DNA of 64,000 nt from Caldilineaceae bacterium SB0664_bin_27 (GTDB lineage Bacteria > Chloroflexota > Anaerolineae > Caldilineales > Caldilineaceae). The position numbers and the translations under genes were made by a program. Of this stretch, positions 1 through 8,488 are shown piece after piece (position 1 is the stretch's first letter; each line of letters starts with the position of its first letter). The DNA lies in the NCBI GenBank assembly GCA_009838625.1, contig VXRG01000109.1, forward strand, positions 1 to 64,000, written 5' to 3'. The notes below the pieces were generated by a model. It did no database searches. It had not been told where the DNA came from and worked only from the letters and a program-made list of their open reading frames with translations.

Positions 1-658
1 GTTGGTGATCTTCCGAAAGTGTACAGGTTTTGTCTATGTTTTGTACAGGTATCCAGAGTTGAGCAGGAAGGGAACGCCCCAAGCCTGGTTGCCTGCCGAA
101 GTATATGAAACGCGTCCAATTTTGGCGTGCATCACAGATTTGGGAAGGGAACAGTTCGGCGGGTAATCAGTGGCAGGGGTGGGTGGAACGGTCTTCGGGT
201 CTTTGGAGAGAAGAAGGGCAGGCACCAGGCGAAGCGGCAGTGTTCAGTGACTGCGGCGATCGATAGAGGGGAGGTGCGGCGAGGTTGCGCGGCGTTGCGA
301 GGGCAGTCAGTTTGTGGGAGCAAGTTGCTCTTTTGACAAAGGTAAGGGAGCCGTTCAGTTCGACAATACAAAAATGAAAGATTTGAGGGAAATGTCCTGT
401 TTTGTCCACTTTTGTCCTGTTCTAAGGGGGGATGTACGATATTATATATTTTTTTCTTCCGAATGGGGCCGAACTGTTGCTTGGGTTTAAGCCACCACTG
501 TTTGCGTGATCACTGCAGAGAATCCGGCATGTACCCGTGCCCTCAACAGAGTAGCGCCCCTCATCGATTTGAAATATACTTTCTCCACACGGAATCCTTT
601 CACCGATCCCAGGCGCATAACCCAGTCCATTTGCGGGCGAAAAGCCCAGGAGGACAGC
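1..658. other. Non-coding left edge with short AT-rich repeats
   Basis: I see no convincing gene in this stretch; the open frames here are short and lack ribosome sites. It contains a duplicated TTTTGT core near 28-44 flanked by ACAGG, and at 391-420 three consecutive 10-bp units with the core TTTGTCC. A very AT-rich patch at 436-455 just upstream of the first gene could hold its -10 element, but no good -35 partner is evident. The first gene's ribosome site, AGGAGGA, ends a few bases before its ATG at 659. Confidence 0.5.
391..420 (-). repeat. Three 10-bp direct repeats (possible member of the aromatic-promoter repeat family)
   Basis: Three consecutive 10-bp units share the core TGTCC or TTTGTCC. 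The period and core resemble the arrays upstream of the two aromatic operons (23499-23530 and 50651-50680), but this copy is more divergent and lacks the clear polypyrimidine arm. Membership of that family is a guess. Confidence 0.35.
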
Positions 659-1609
659 ATGGCAGGAAATTTGGCAGCGCAGGAACAAGAGGGTGGCAGG
701 GCCGCACCGCAGGCGATCGGACTGACAGAGGAACAGATCTGCCAATTCAAAGAGGAAGGTTTCCTGATCGTACGCCAGATGCTGCCTCTCGATGCCCTTC
801 AACCTCTCATCGACGAATTGGTCCATAAGGTGGACGGTGCAGTAGGAGAAGCGGTCCGACAGGGTCAGCTTGACTCCGGAAAGACTTTCGAAGACGCGCC
901 GTTCGCCACTCGCCTGGCGCTGGCGTCTGAAGCTTGCAAGGACCGAAACTGGCTGTGGGAGAACTATTTTTCGAGAGGGAAGCCGATTTCGGCGGGCATG
1001 TTTACGCTGCGCACAGCTCCTGAACTTCTGGACGCAACCGAGTCCCTCATTGGGCCTGAGATCCTCGCTCATCCCCAGTTCGCGTTGCGCCCGAAGATGC
1101 CCGATCTTGACCTGATGGACATCCCCTGGCACCAGGACCTTGCTTACCTGATACCTGACGAAGCGGGCGAGACCCTTGTCGTAAATTACTGGATTCCGCT
1201 CGCCAGCGCTACCAAGCAAAACGGCTGCATGCAGGTGATTCCGGGCTCTCACCTTCAAGGGCTTATCGAGCATAATCTGTGGCTTGAGACGCCGGGACAT
1301 AAGGGGGCCAAAGGCATCGCCGACGCGGACCTGCCTGCCAGCAGTGTCGTCACATGCGAGGTGGATCCAGGGGACGTCTTGATCACGATGGAGCGGCTGG
1401 TGCATCGCTCGATTCCCAACCGGTCGCAAACGGTACGTTGGAGCGTCGACACACGCTACAGCCGCATCGGACTGCCGACGGGCCGCTCCAAGGTGCCGGG
1501 CTTTGTCGCCCGCAGCCGGCAACATCCCGAACGGGTCGCCGGCTCGCACGATGATTGGATACAGAATCTGGCGGACGCGGGCTTGGACCGCTGGCTGCAG
1601 CCGCTTTAG
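659..1609 (+). CDS. Phytanoyl-CoA dioxygenase (PhyH) family protein
   Basis: 316 residues. Predicted cytoplasmic non-heme Fe(II)/2-oxoglutarate oxygenase. The double-stranded beta-helix signature is visible: the HxD iron ligands in WHQDLAY, then NYWIPL, the turn GCMQVIPGSH, and a distal His in VHRSIPN. The ATG at 659 was chosen over the upstream frame start because AGGAGGA precedes it at normal spacing. It is followed after 25 bp by a sugar isomerase-like gene and then an ABC sugar importer, so a role in hydroxylating or demethylating an imported carbohydrate-like compound is likely but inferred. The substrate cannot be read from sequence; PhyH proteins also act on lipids, amino acids and phosphonates. 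A second, shorter paralogue lies at 13025. Confidence 0.85.
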   Translation: MAGNLAAQEQEGGRAAPQAIGLTEEQICQFKEEGFLIVRQMLPLDALQPLIDELVHKVDGAVGEAVRQGQLDSGKTFEDAPFATRLALASEACKDRNWLWENYFSRGKPISAGMFTLRTAPELLDATESLIGPEILAHPQFALRPKMPDLDLMDIPWHQDLAYLIPDEAGETLVVNYWIPLASATKQNGCMQVIPGSHLQGLIEHNLWLETPGHKGAKGIADADLPASSVVTCEVDPGDVLITMERLVHRSIPNRSQTVRWSVDTRYSRIGLPTGRSKVPGFVARSRQHPERVAGSHDDWIQNLADAGLDRWLQPL

Positions 1610-1634
1610 GACTGAGAGAAAAAGAGGCCGAGAG

Positions 1635-2558
1635 ATGACCGAGCACAAGTTCAAACTGGGCATGTACCTGCCGGAGTTGGATCTGCCCTTCGATGAGTCG
1701 CTGGCAAAAGCCAGGGAGATCGGGGCCGACTACGTCTGGTTCAATCGACTGGGTAATGACGGACCTCCCATGGAGGAGCTGGACGACGCGGGCGTGGACC
1801 GCCTTGGCAAGCAGGTGGCCAGTCATGGGCTGGAGATCTTCCTGATCAACGTCGGCAATCCTTTCAAGCAGATTCATCTCACCGATCTCGACCTGGACTG
1901 CATGGAAGAGCATCCGGAATTCCGCCGCGACATGGCCGACCTGGTGCGCTCAATGCAGATGGCTTCGCGACTGGGTGTCGGGGCCGTGGGCCTTTTCACT
2001 TTTGCCTGGCCTGGGGAGTATTCGGCGGCCAAGCCGACATGGCCGATGCGCTGGCTGACGCGCGGCGGCCATATTGCCGACGTTGACATGGAGAAGCTGG
2101 TGCGAGCCTTTTCGCTGATGCTAGAACAGGCCGAAAGGTACGATGTCGACTTGGCGCTATCGATGATGCCCTGGAACTATACCAACACCACCGGCAACTT
2201 CAGGCGGCTGGCCGAGGCGCTCAACTCCCCGCGCATCAAGGTAATGTGGGGTCCATCCGACAACCTGAACTGCGGCGAAGCGGACGTGGCGACGGCCGGA
2301 TTTCTCAACATTCATCCCTACCTCTACGGTCTCCATCTAAAAGACTTGACTGTGAAAGATGGCCTTCAACTGGACTTTTCGTACTGCCCCCTGGGAGAAG
2401 GCGACGTCGATTATCCCGCCATCTTCCGCAGTCTGCGCGACCGGCGCAGCGACGCGGTCCTGTCAGTCGCAACCCATTTTCTACCGGCCAGCGGTTCGCG
2501 CGAAGAGGCGATGCGCATTAACTATGCGAATTTGGAGCGGATGATCGAAGAAAGTTGA
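1635..2558 (+). CDS. Sugar phosphate isomerase/epimerase-like TIM-barrel protein
   Basis: 307 residues, starting at an ATG preceded by a GAGAG ribosome site. The fold of the AP-endonuclease-2/xylose isomerase-like superfamily is suggested by alternating beta-alpha units, by acidic metal-ligand-like positions (VMWGPSDNL; YGLHLKDL with the typical HxKD), and by the closing GEGDVDYPAIFRSL stretch where this family normally has GxGxxD. Members isomerise or epimerise ketoses and inositol derivatives. It lies between the dioxygenase and a sugar ABC transporter, which supports a catabolic role for an imported sugar or polyol. The exact substrate is unknown. Confidence 0.75.
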   Translation: MTEHKFKLGMYLPELDLPFDESLAKAREIGADYVWFNRLGNDGPPMEELDDAGVDRLGKQVASHGLEIFLINVGNPFKQIHLTDLDLDCMEEHPEFRRDMADLVRSMQMASRLGVGAVGLFTFAWPGEYSAAKPTWPMRWLTRGGHIADVDMEKLVRAFSLMLEQAERYDVDLALSMMPWNYTNTTGNFRRLAEALNSPRIKVMWGPSDNLNCGEADVATAGFLNIHPYLYGLHLKDLTVKDGLQLDFSYCPLGEGDVDYPAIFRSLRDRRSDAVLSVATHFLPASGSREEAMRINYANLERMIEES

Positions 2559-2796
2559 TGTCTCTTTTTTGAGGTTTTTCCTCTCCGGCAGTAAGGGCAT
2601 TGTAGAGCTCGGTTGACACCAAGGCATTTGCACGGTTGCTCCCCTTGTGTTTAGAGGCGTCTGCGGCTTCCTGCGCGCTCAGGCGCATTATTCAGAAGGG
2701 ATTGGGGCTGTCCTTGCGGGATGGTGGGAAAGGTTTGCTGTCGGGCCGGAAGCCGTATGCCCGGCAGGGGCCCGCTAGCTCAAACGCCCTGTTTTT

Positions 2797-2824
2797 TTGC
2801 AAATCCCGCGTGGTTATGTAAGAT
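2797..2824 (+). promoter_or_regulatory. Possible promoter of the first ABC transporter operon
   Basis: TTGCAA (2797-2802) and TAAGAT (2819-2824) are separated by 16 bp within the 345-bp gap after the isomerase gene. The match is moderate, and the start codon lies 80 bp downstream. The rest of the gap (2559-2903) holds nothing I recognise beyond a short GAGG/CCTC hairpin at 2571-2583. Confidence 0.35.
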
Positions 2825-2903
2825 TGCTCACTAGCTTCCTGTCCTCCCCTGAATCCGGGACGCCGGACCCTGTCCCTTCCAACCAACAGAAGAGACCACA
2901 TAC

Positions 2904-3866
2904 GTGACCAGAAACGTTGCTCGCACGCATCAGCCTTTGAACCTTTTCGACATGTGGCGCGGCATGAGCCGGCAGGCCCGTCGCGAGGCGATAGAGGGTT
3001 ACATTTGCATTTCTCCCTGGCTAATCGGTTTCGTGATGTTCGTCGCCGGCCCAATTCTGGCGTCGCTCGTTCTCAGTCTGACATACTGGGACATAGGAAG
3101 TGCCCCCCGCTGGGTGGGAATGCAGAACTATGTTGAGATTTTCACTAACGATGGGGATTTTCTTCAGGCTCTCAAGGTTACGCTTACCTATGCCGTGGTT
3201 ACACTGCCGCTGCACCTGGTGCTGGGGCTTGCGCTCTCGCTGCTACTGAATCTGCGCCTGCGCGGCATGAACTTCTATCGTACACTCTTCTACATTCCGG
3301 CGGTGCTGCCCATCGTGGCGGTGACCATGCTCTGGATCTGGATATTCAATCCCGAATTCGGCGTCATCAACCATCTACTCTCGCTGGTCGGAATAGAGGG
3401 TCCGACCTGGTTTCACAGTCCGCGCTGGGCCTTACCTGGTCTGATGCTGCTTGGCCTGTGGGGTGTAGGCGGGGGCGCCGTCATCTACCTGGCCGGTCTG
3501 CAGAACATACCGCCCCACCTCTATGAGGCGGCGGAGATTGACGGGGCGAACATCTGGCGCCGTTTCTGGCGAATCACGCTGCCACTGCTGACTCCGACAC
3601 TGTTCTTCCAGCTGGTTCTCAATCTGATTGCAACGTTTCAGGTCTTCACCCAGTCTTACATAGCGACCCAGGGAGGGCCCCTGCAAGCAACGTTTTTCTA
3701 TATGCTGTACATCTACAACAAAGCATTTGGCACTCTGCGAATGGGCTATGGTTCGGCACTGGCGTGGATACTCACGTTGATCATCCTGGCCGTGACTCTG
3801 CTGGTCTTCCGCAGTTCGCCGCATTGGGTCTACTACGAGGCTGAACGCCGCAAGGAAGATGCATGA
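2904..3866 (+). CDS. Carbohydrate ABC transporter permease (MalF/UgpA type)
   Basis: 320 residues starting at GTG. An integral membrane subunit with about six hydrophobic segments. The EAA loop that contacts the ATPase is clear near residues 205-230 (YEAAEIDGANIWRRFWRITLP). The N-terminus resembles the usual sugar-permease start (GYICISPWLIGFVMF). It overlaps the next permease gene by 8 bp, so the two are translationally coupled, and a binding-protein gene follows. No ATP-binding subunit is encoded nearby, so a shared MsmX-like ATPase elsewhere is expected. The substrate class (sugar, polyol or glycerol derivative) is inferred from the family. Confidence 0.93.
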   Translation: MTRNVARTHQPLNLFDMWRGMSRQARREAIEGYICISPWLIGFVMFVAGPILASLVLSLTYWDIGSAPRWVGMQNYVEIFTNDGDFLQALKVTLTYAVVTLPLHLVLGLALSLLLNLRLRGMNFYRTLFYIPAVLPIVAVTMLWIWIFNPEFGVINHLLSLVGIEGPTWFHSPRWALPGLMLLGLWGVGGGAVIYLAGLQNIPPHLYEAAEIDGANIWRRFWRITLPLLTPTLFFQLVLNLIATFQVFTQSYIATQGGPLQATFFYMLYIYNKAFGTLRMGYGSALAWILTLIILAVTLLVFRSSPHWVYYEAERRKEDA

Positions 3867-4779
3867 AGCCAAGGGTGCTAGACCTCCCATGAATGTACAA
3901 TCGCCAACGACACAGGGAGGCGGCTGGTTCAGTCAGCTGCGTTGGAATCGGCGTGTGCGCAGCCGGGTAGTAAGTGTCTCCGCCCATTTCTCCATGATAC
4001 TGTTGTCGCTTGTCTTCCTGATCCCGATGCTGTGGATGCTCTCGACTTCAATAAAGAGCCGTGCCCAGACGTGGCTGTTTCCCCCTGAATGGATTCCGAA
4101 TCCTGTTGTCTGGGAACATTTCCCCCGCATTTTTGAGATTGCACCGGTGTTTCTCTTTTTCCAGAACACCATGATCATCGTCTTCTGGAATGTATTGGGG
4201 CAGGTGTTCTCGACGAGCCTTGTTGCATTCGGGTTCGCGCGCATGCGCTTCCCGGGACGCGACGTGCTGTTCATCCTGCTGATTGCCACTCTGATGATCC
4301 CCTACCAGGTGACCCTGATCCCTACCTTCATTCTGTTCAAGCTCTTTGGTTGGATCAACACCTTCCTGCCGCTCACGGTGCCGGCTTTCACCGGCAGTGC
4401 CTTCTTCATCTTTCTAATGCGCCAGTACCTGATGTCGATCCCGTTCGATCTGGACGACGCCGCGCGCATGGATGGCTGCAATACGTTTCAGGTCCTGTTT
4501 TTCATTCTTTTGCCATTATGTATTCCGCCCCTGGTAATCGTTGTCGTTTTTACCTTTATCGGGGTATGGAACGACTTCCTCGGGCCGTTGATCTATCTGA
4601 ACGAGAATACGAAGTATACAATCGCGCTGGGTCTGAACCTGCTGCGCGGCCGAAATCGCACGGACTATAACGTGTTGATGGCGGCTTCTCTGCTGGCGGT
4701 CCTACCCACTCTCATCGTCTATTTCCTTGCCCAAAACAAGCTGATAGGCGGCATCGCCTCCGTTGGCTTGAAAGGGTAA
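3859..4779 (+). CDS. Carbohydrate ABC transporter permease (MalG/UgpE type)
   Basis: 306 residues; the second membrane subunit of the importer. About six hydrophobic segments; the EAA loop sits near residues 195-215 (FDLDDAARMDGCNTFQVLFFILLP), and the C-terminal KLIGGIASVGLKG is typical of the MalG group. The ATG at 3859 has AAGGAAG just upstream and overlaps the previous stop by 8 bp; an in-frame ATG at 3889 is an alternative. It forms a heterodimer with the preceding gene product. Confidence 0.93.
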   Translation: MHEAKGARPPMNVQSPTTQGGGWFSQLRWNRRVRSRVVSVSAHFSMILLSLVFLIPMLWMLSTSIKSRAQTWLFPPEWIPNPVVWEHFPRIFEIAPVFLFFQNTMIIVFWNVLGQVFSTSLVAFGFARMRFPGRDVLFILLIATLMIPYQVTLIPTFILFKLFGWINTFLPLTVPAFTGSAFFIFLMRQYLMSIPFDLDDAARMDGCNTFQVLFFILLPLCIPPLVIVVVFTFIGVWNDFLGPLIYLNENTKYTIALGLNLLRGRNRTDYNVLMAASLLAVLPTLIVYFLAQNKLIGGIASVGLKG

Positions 4780-4831
4780 CTCTTTCCAAAACGTTGAGGT
4801 AATTCTCGCAAACCCAAAAAGGGAGAACAGA

Positions 4832-6160
4832 ATGAAAGGTCACGAGCAACAGAGTCGTCGGGGTTTTCTGAAATTGGGAGCGCTGGCCGGGGCGGGCAGC
4901 TTGCTGGCAGCCTGTGCGGCGGTTGCACCAGGCGCGGCGGGAAACGAGGGAGCTCCGGATGCCGCCGCTACGACAATCTCCTGGTGGAACCCGGATGTTC
5001 TCGACTGGCAGCCGGCCTATATCGATATGGCGGCCGCGTTCATGGACCAGAATCCTGACATCCAGGTCGAAGTGCAGGATGTTCCTGAAGGAGGCTTCGC
5101 CGAAAAGATCCTGGCCATGATCGCAGGTGACACGGGACCGGACGTCTGGGTCTTCTATTACGCCACCGACTTTGCCCGCCGCGGATTCACGGAAGACATT
5201 ACGCCGATGCTCGAAGCCGACGCAATCCAGGCTGAGGAGATGTGGTTCCCGATCTGCCTCGAGCGGGCCACCTATGAGGGTCGGATGTACAGTACGCCGC
5301 GTGACGGTGTCTGGGGCATGGTTGGCTACAATGCCAGTCTCTTTGAGGAGATGGGGGTGCCGCTGCCTGTGGAGGGCTGGACGATTGACGACTACCTGGC
5401 CGCTTGTATCGCCCTCACCGATGAAGAGTTGGGAACCTGGGGCACACTCATTTCCGGTCCAGGCACACTCCTTTGGGACTCGGCGTTCTGCTGGAATATG
5501 GGATTTGAAATTGTGAGTGATAACGGGCGCGAGGTGCAGGGTCTACTGGATACGCCTACGTCGATCGAGGCCATCCAGTGGGTTCTCGACCTGGAGGTCG
5601 AGCATGGCGTTGCGCCGTCCGGCTCTCAGCAAGAGGCTCTCGGACCATTTGCCTTTGGATCGGGTAAGGTAGGGTTTTTCCCAGCCTCAGGCTGGAACCT
5701 GGTGGACCTGAAAGAGGTCCCATTCGATTGGGACATGGTCTCCGTTCCCATTCGCGAGGGCGGCGAGTCGTTCGCGTGGGGGGACTCGGTACAGTACTAC
5801 ATGTGGACCGGCTCACAGGAAAAAGAGGCCAGTTGGAAGTTGATGAAATACATCAGCGGTGTGGAAGGCAGCCAGATTGCCGCCGAAGTGGGGGCCTGGA
5901 CGCCGCCTACTCCGCAGACCTGGCTGAATCTGGGCTGGGACCAGGATCCCATTCTAAAAAGATTCTGGGAACAGGCGCAACTTCCTACCAAGGTGCCCAA
6001 CTACCTGCGCACAGAGTTCCACTGGGACTGCGTCCACCCGCAGTTTTCAGGCATCTGGACCCGGTACATCGAGAACGAAGAACGCCCCCTGGAGGCCCTG
6101 GTTCAGGAGGCGGCGGCGGAAGCCCAGTCCTGCCTGGACAAGTCATACGCAGCCAGCTAG
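4832..6160 (+). CDS. Extracellular sugar-binding lipoprotein with Tat signal
   Basis: 442 residues. Substrate-binding subunit of the importer encoded by the two preceding genes. The N-terminus carries a twin-arginine motif (SRRGFLKLG), a hydrophobic stretch and a lipobox ending LLAAC at about residue 28, so it should be folded in the cytoplasm, exported by Tat and lipid-anchored outside. The mature part fits the family 1 solute-binding fold (ISWWNPDVLDW near the start; a W-rich C-terminal half). AGGGAGA precedes the ATG. An 11-bp perfect hairpin lies just after its stop. Confidence 0.92.
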   Translation: MKGHEQQSRRGFLKLGALAGAGSLLAACAAVAPGAAGNEGAPDAAATTISWWNPDVLDWQPAYIDMAAAFMDQNPDIQVEVQDVPEGGFAEKILAMIAGDTGPDVWVFYYATDFARRGFTEDITPMLEADAIQAEEMWFPICLERATYEGRMYSTPRDGVWGMVGYNASLFEEMGVPLPVEGWTIDDYLAACIALTDEELGTWGTLISGPGTLLWDSAFCWNMGFEIVSDNGREVQGLLDTPTSIEAIQWVLDLEVEHGVAPSGSQQEALGPFAFGSGKVGFFPASGWNLVDLKEVPFDWDMVSVPIREGGESFAWGDSVQYYMWTGSQEKEASWKLMKYISGVEGSQIAAEVGAWTPPTPQTWLNLGWDQDPILKRFWEQAQLPTKVPNYLRTEFHWDCVHPQFSGIWTRYIENEERPLEALVQEAAAEAQSCLDKSYAAS

Positions 6161-6196
6161 GCGCGCGACGCACATCAGTTACTCAAATTGAAGTCC

Positions 6197-6223
6197 GAAG
6201 GTGCGGCAGTGAGCCGCACCTTC
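6197..6223 (+). terminator. Strong hairpin after the binding-protein gene
   Basis: GAAGGTGCGGC and its exact complement GCCGCACCTTC form an 11-bp stem with a 5-nt loop. The following sequence is only moderately T-rich (TCTGTTCC), so it may act as a leaky terminator or an mRNA-stabilising hairpin that keeps the binding-protein message in excess. It also argues that the next gene starts at 6269, not at the upstream TTG at 6188. Confidence 0.55.
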
Positions 6224-6268
6224 TCTGTTCCCTCTCTGCACAATACCCTGCGCGAAAGGAGAACCTAC

Positions 6269-7972
6269 GTGGCCAGCCGCATCAGCTTTGGAGGCTATAC
6301 ATTTTTGTTCCAGGTCCTGACGACCGGCAACGCCTACACCGCCGAGTTCAACGCGCCCGTGCAGGAGGGTGAGCGCCTCATCTACCGTACACAAGAGGTA
6401 AGCTACGGAGATGACAGCGGACGCGTCGCTGCACTGTTTGAAGTTTCATTCTCAAGCAGTTCGCAGACCGTCAGCTGGCAGGCGCGGGCTGAACACCCAG
6501 AACCAATCAAGGGAATAAAGGTGTTTGTCGAGTCTCTCCCGCACGGTAGAGTCGTCACGCCCCCGGGTTTGCGATGGGAGATAAGCGAATCGGCGGGGCA
6601 GTGCTTCGTATTTCCGCACGGCGCCTACCCGGTGCGGGGGCGCGGCGGAGAAACCGGCATCGTCCTTCCGGTCGGGCCGCTTCCCGGCATGGCCGCACAG
6701 TTCATTCTGATCGAAGGCGAGAAAGAGACCGTCTGTATACGCTCCAATGAACACCCGCCCCGCTTCAAGCGTTTCTGGGCTTACCGCGTCGAAGACAGTC
6801 TCGAAGTCCATCTGATGTCGGAAGAGAACGCCTTTGAACTAAGCAAAGAGCACAGCTCGCCAACCTGGCACATCGAACGCGTCTCGTCTTGGGAGGAGGC
6901 CGTCGATCCCTACGTCGAGTGGATGGAGGAGGCCTATGAATTGGAGCCTCTTGAAAACAGGGGCGATGTGCCCGAATGGCTGCGCCGGGTTGCTTTCATG
7001 GCCATTCTTCACGGCGTCACTTCAGACGGCAAGATGTGCCATAACTTCGCAGAAATGGAGGCGCGGCTGCATGAACTCGCCCAGATTTTCCCTCCGGAGC
7101 GCACGTTGATCAAAGTACTGGGCCATGAAGGCCGCGTCGACTACCACGTGCCCGACAATCTGCCTGGCGAAGAACTGGGGGGACAGGAGGGATTTGCCCG
7201 CTTCATGAAGTCGGCCCACGCCCTCGGATTCAAGGTGCTGGTGCACATGAACGTCTGGGGAATGGCGCTGGACCACCCTCTTTATCCTCAGTTTGAGCAG
7301 CACCAGATCCATGATCTTTTCGGTCGGCCGGTCTTCTGGGAGGTCGACTACGATAAGGATGATAATATCGAGCCGACCTTTGCCTATGTCTCGCCGGATG
7401 CCCCGGAATTCAGAAAACTAATGGTCGATTGTATAGGGCGGCTTGTAAATGACTATGCGATAGACGCTTTCCACCTGGACCAGTCGGCTTTCCCCATCAA
7501 CGACCTCCACCACGATCACATGCGCGGCGTGGGCCTCCTGTTTGAAGAGCTGCAGGCTGCGTTTCCGGGCGTTCTCTTCACGGGGGAAGGAACTTCGGAG
7601 TGGGTGGCCGGGATGTACGCGCTCTCATCAGGACAGGGTGAAATCCTGTGGATCGACCTGGTGTTGGGACACGACGGCAGCCAACTGGACGAATTGGTCA
7701 ACGCCGAAATGTACCGCCGTCTACTCGGCAACTATATGCTCAGTTACGGCTCCTCCGGTTCGATCGGGCCCGAACCCAGACGCGGCGTATGGACTTTTCC
7801 CCACCCCCGGATCTGGTGGTCCGAAGGTAAGTTTCGCGCCTGGCAGGACTTTTTCGAGAGACTCGATGCCATTCCTACGCTTGTGCTCACCGACAAGCAC
7901 GTTAGGACCGACAGCGCTCTGGCGCAGCTGGTCTTCGACAGAGCCAAACAGTGGCTGCAAAGGACTTTCTGA
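6269..7972 (+). CDS. TIM-barrel glycoside hydrolase-like protein (DUF6259-like)
   Basis: 567 residues from a GTG preceded by AAAGGAG at 7 nt; the longer frame from 6188 runs through a hairpin and is rejected. Residues 1-220 look like an all-beta N-terminal domain. Residues 240-550 look like a (beta/alpha)8 barrel with carboxylates at strand ends (DAFHLDQSAFP, LFTGEGTSEW, LWIDLVLGHDG), as in GH-D/GH36-like or DUF6259 proteins. No signal peptide is seen, so it probably acts inside the cell on the sugar delivered by the upstream importer. Family assignment is from fold impression only; the catalytic residues are not proven. Confidence 0.6.
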   Translation: MASRISFGGYTFLFQVLTTGNAYTAEFNAPVQEGERLIYRTQEVSYGDDSGRVAALFEVSFSSSSQTVSWQARAEHPEPIKGIKVFVESLPHGRVVTPPGLRWEISESAGQCFVFPHGAYPVRGRGGETGIVLPVGPLPGMAAQFILIEGEKETVCIRSNEHPPRFKRFWAYRVEDSLEVHLMSEENAFELSKEHSSPTWHIERVSSWEEAVDPYVEWMEEAYELEPLENRGDVPEWLRRVAFMAILHGVTSDGKMCHNFAEMEARLHELAQIFPPERTLIKVLGHEGRVDYHVPDNLPGEELGGQEGFARFMKSAHALGFKVLVHMNVWGMALDHPLYPQFEQHQIHDLFGRPVFWEVDYDKDDNIEPTFAYVSPDAPEFRKLMVDCIGRLVNDYAIDAFHLDQSAFPINDLHHDHMRGVGLLFEELQAAFPGVLFTGEGTSEWVAGMYALSSGQGEILWIDLVLGHDGSQLDELVNAEMYRRLLGNYMLSYGSSGSIGPEPRRGVWTFPHPRIWWSEGKFRAWQDFFERLDAIPTLVLTDKHVRTDSALAQLVFDRAKQWLQRTF

Positions 7973-8488
7973 CCTTCAGCCTCTGCCAGTTTTCTCACCG
8001 GAAGGACAGTTCGCGGGCCGCTGCACATGCATGAACGGCGATCCCAAACGAGCAGAGTTGCGTTCAGTTGCCAGTTTCGCAAGGGCCTTAGAGGGAAAAG
8101 CTGTTCCTGAATTGAAGGAAACACAGGCCCAAGCGGGGAAATACGGTGCTTTCTTGCCACTTTTCTGACGAAGTCTGCTGTGGTAACATGGACCCGCGCG
8201 GATGGGAGTTCTCTTGCCCGTTCCAGATGTTCCTCCAGATGACACGAGGAAAACCGTTTTGCTTGACCCAGGCGAAGTCGTGGATCCGCGTTCACGACTG
8301 CAGTTCGGTCAGGCAAAGTAAAATCGCTTCACTCTACCTGTTTTGAACAGAGGCGACCGCCGAATCTCTCAGAAAGCAACTTGACTGTCCGCTAAATCGT
8401 TTACTCTGCGGACGCTGCAGCTAATCCAAGCGCATTCGTTCACATCAACGTGTCACATTCGTTTACTCCATCACTGGGAGGGAAAACC
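7973..8488 (+). promoter_or_regulatory. Intergenic region with candidate promoter and inverted repeat
   Basis: No gene is supported in this 516-bp gap. Near its end, TTGACT (8381-8386) is followed at 15 bp by TACTCT (8402-8407), a weak promoter candidate. The arms GTCCGC (8387-8392) and GCGGAC (8408-8413) form a perfect 6-bp inverted repeat that overlaps the spacer and -10, the position of a repressor operator. The next gene starts about 75 bp downstream. Confidence 0.3.

Noticed and set aside
422-1663. 413-codon open frame on the - strand across the first dioxygenase gene
   Set aside because: It is antisense to a gene with clear PhyH motifs, lacks any recognisable domain, and reflects GC-rich codon bias.
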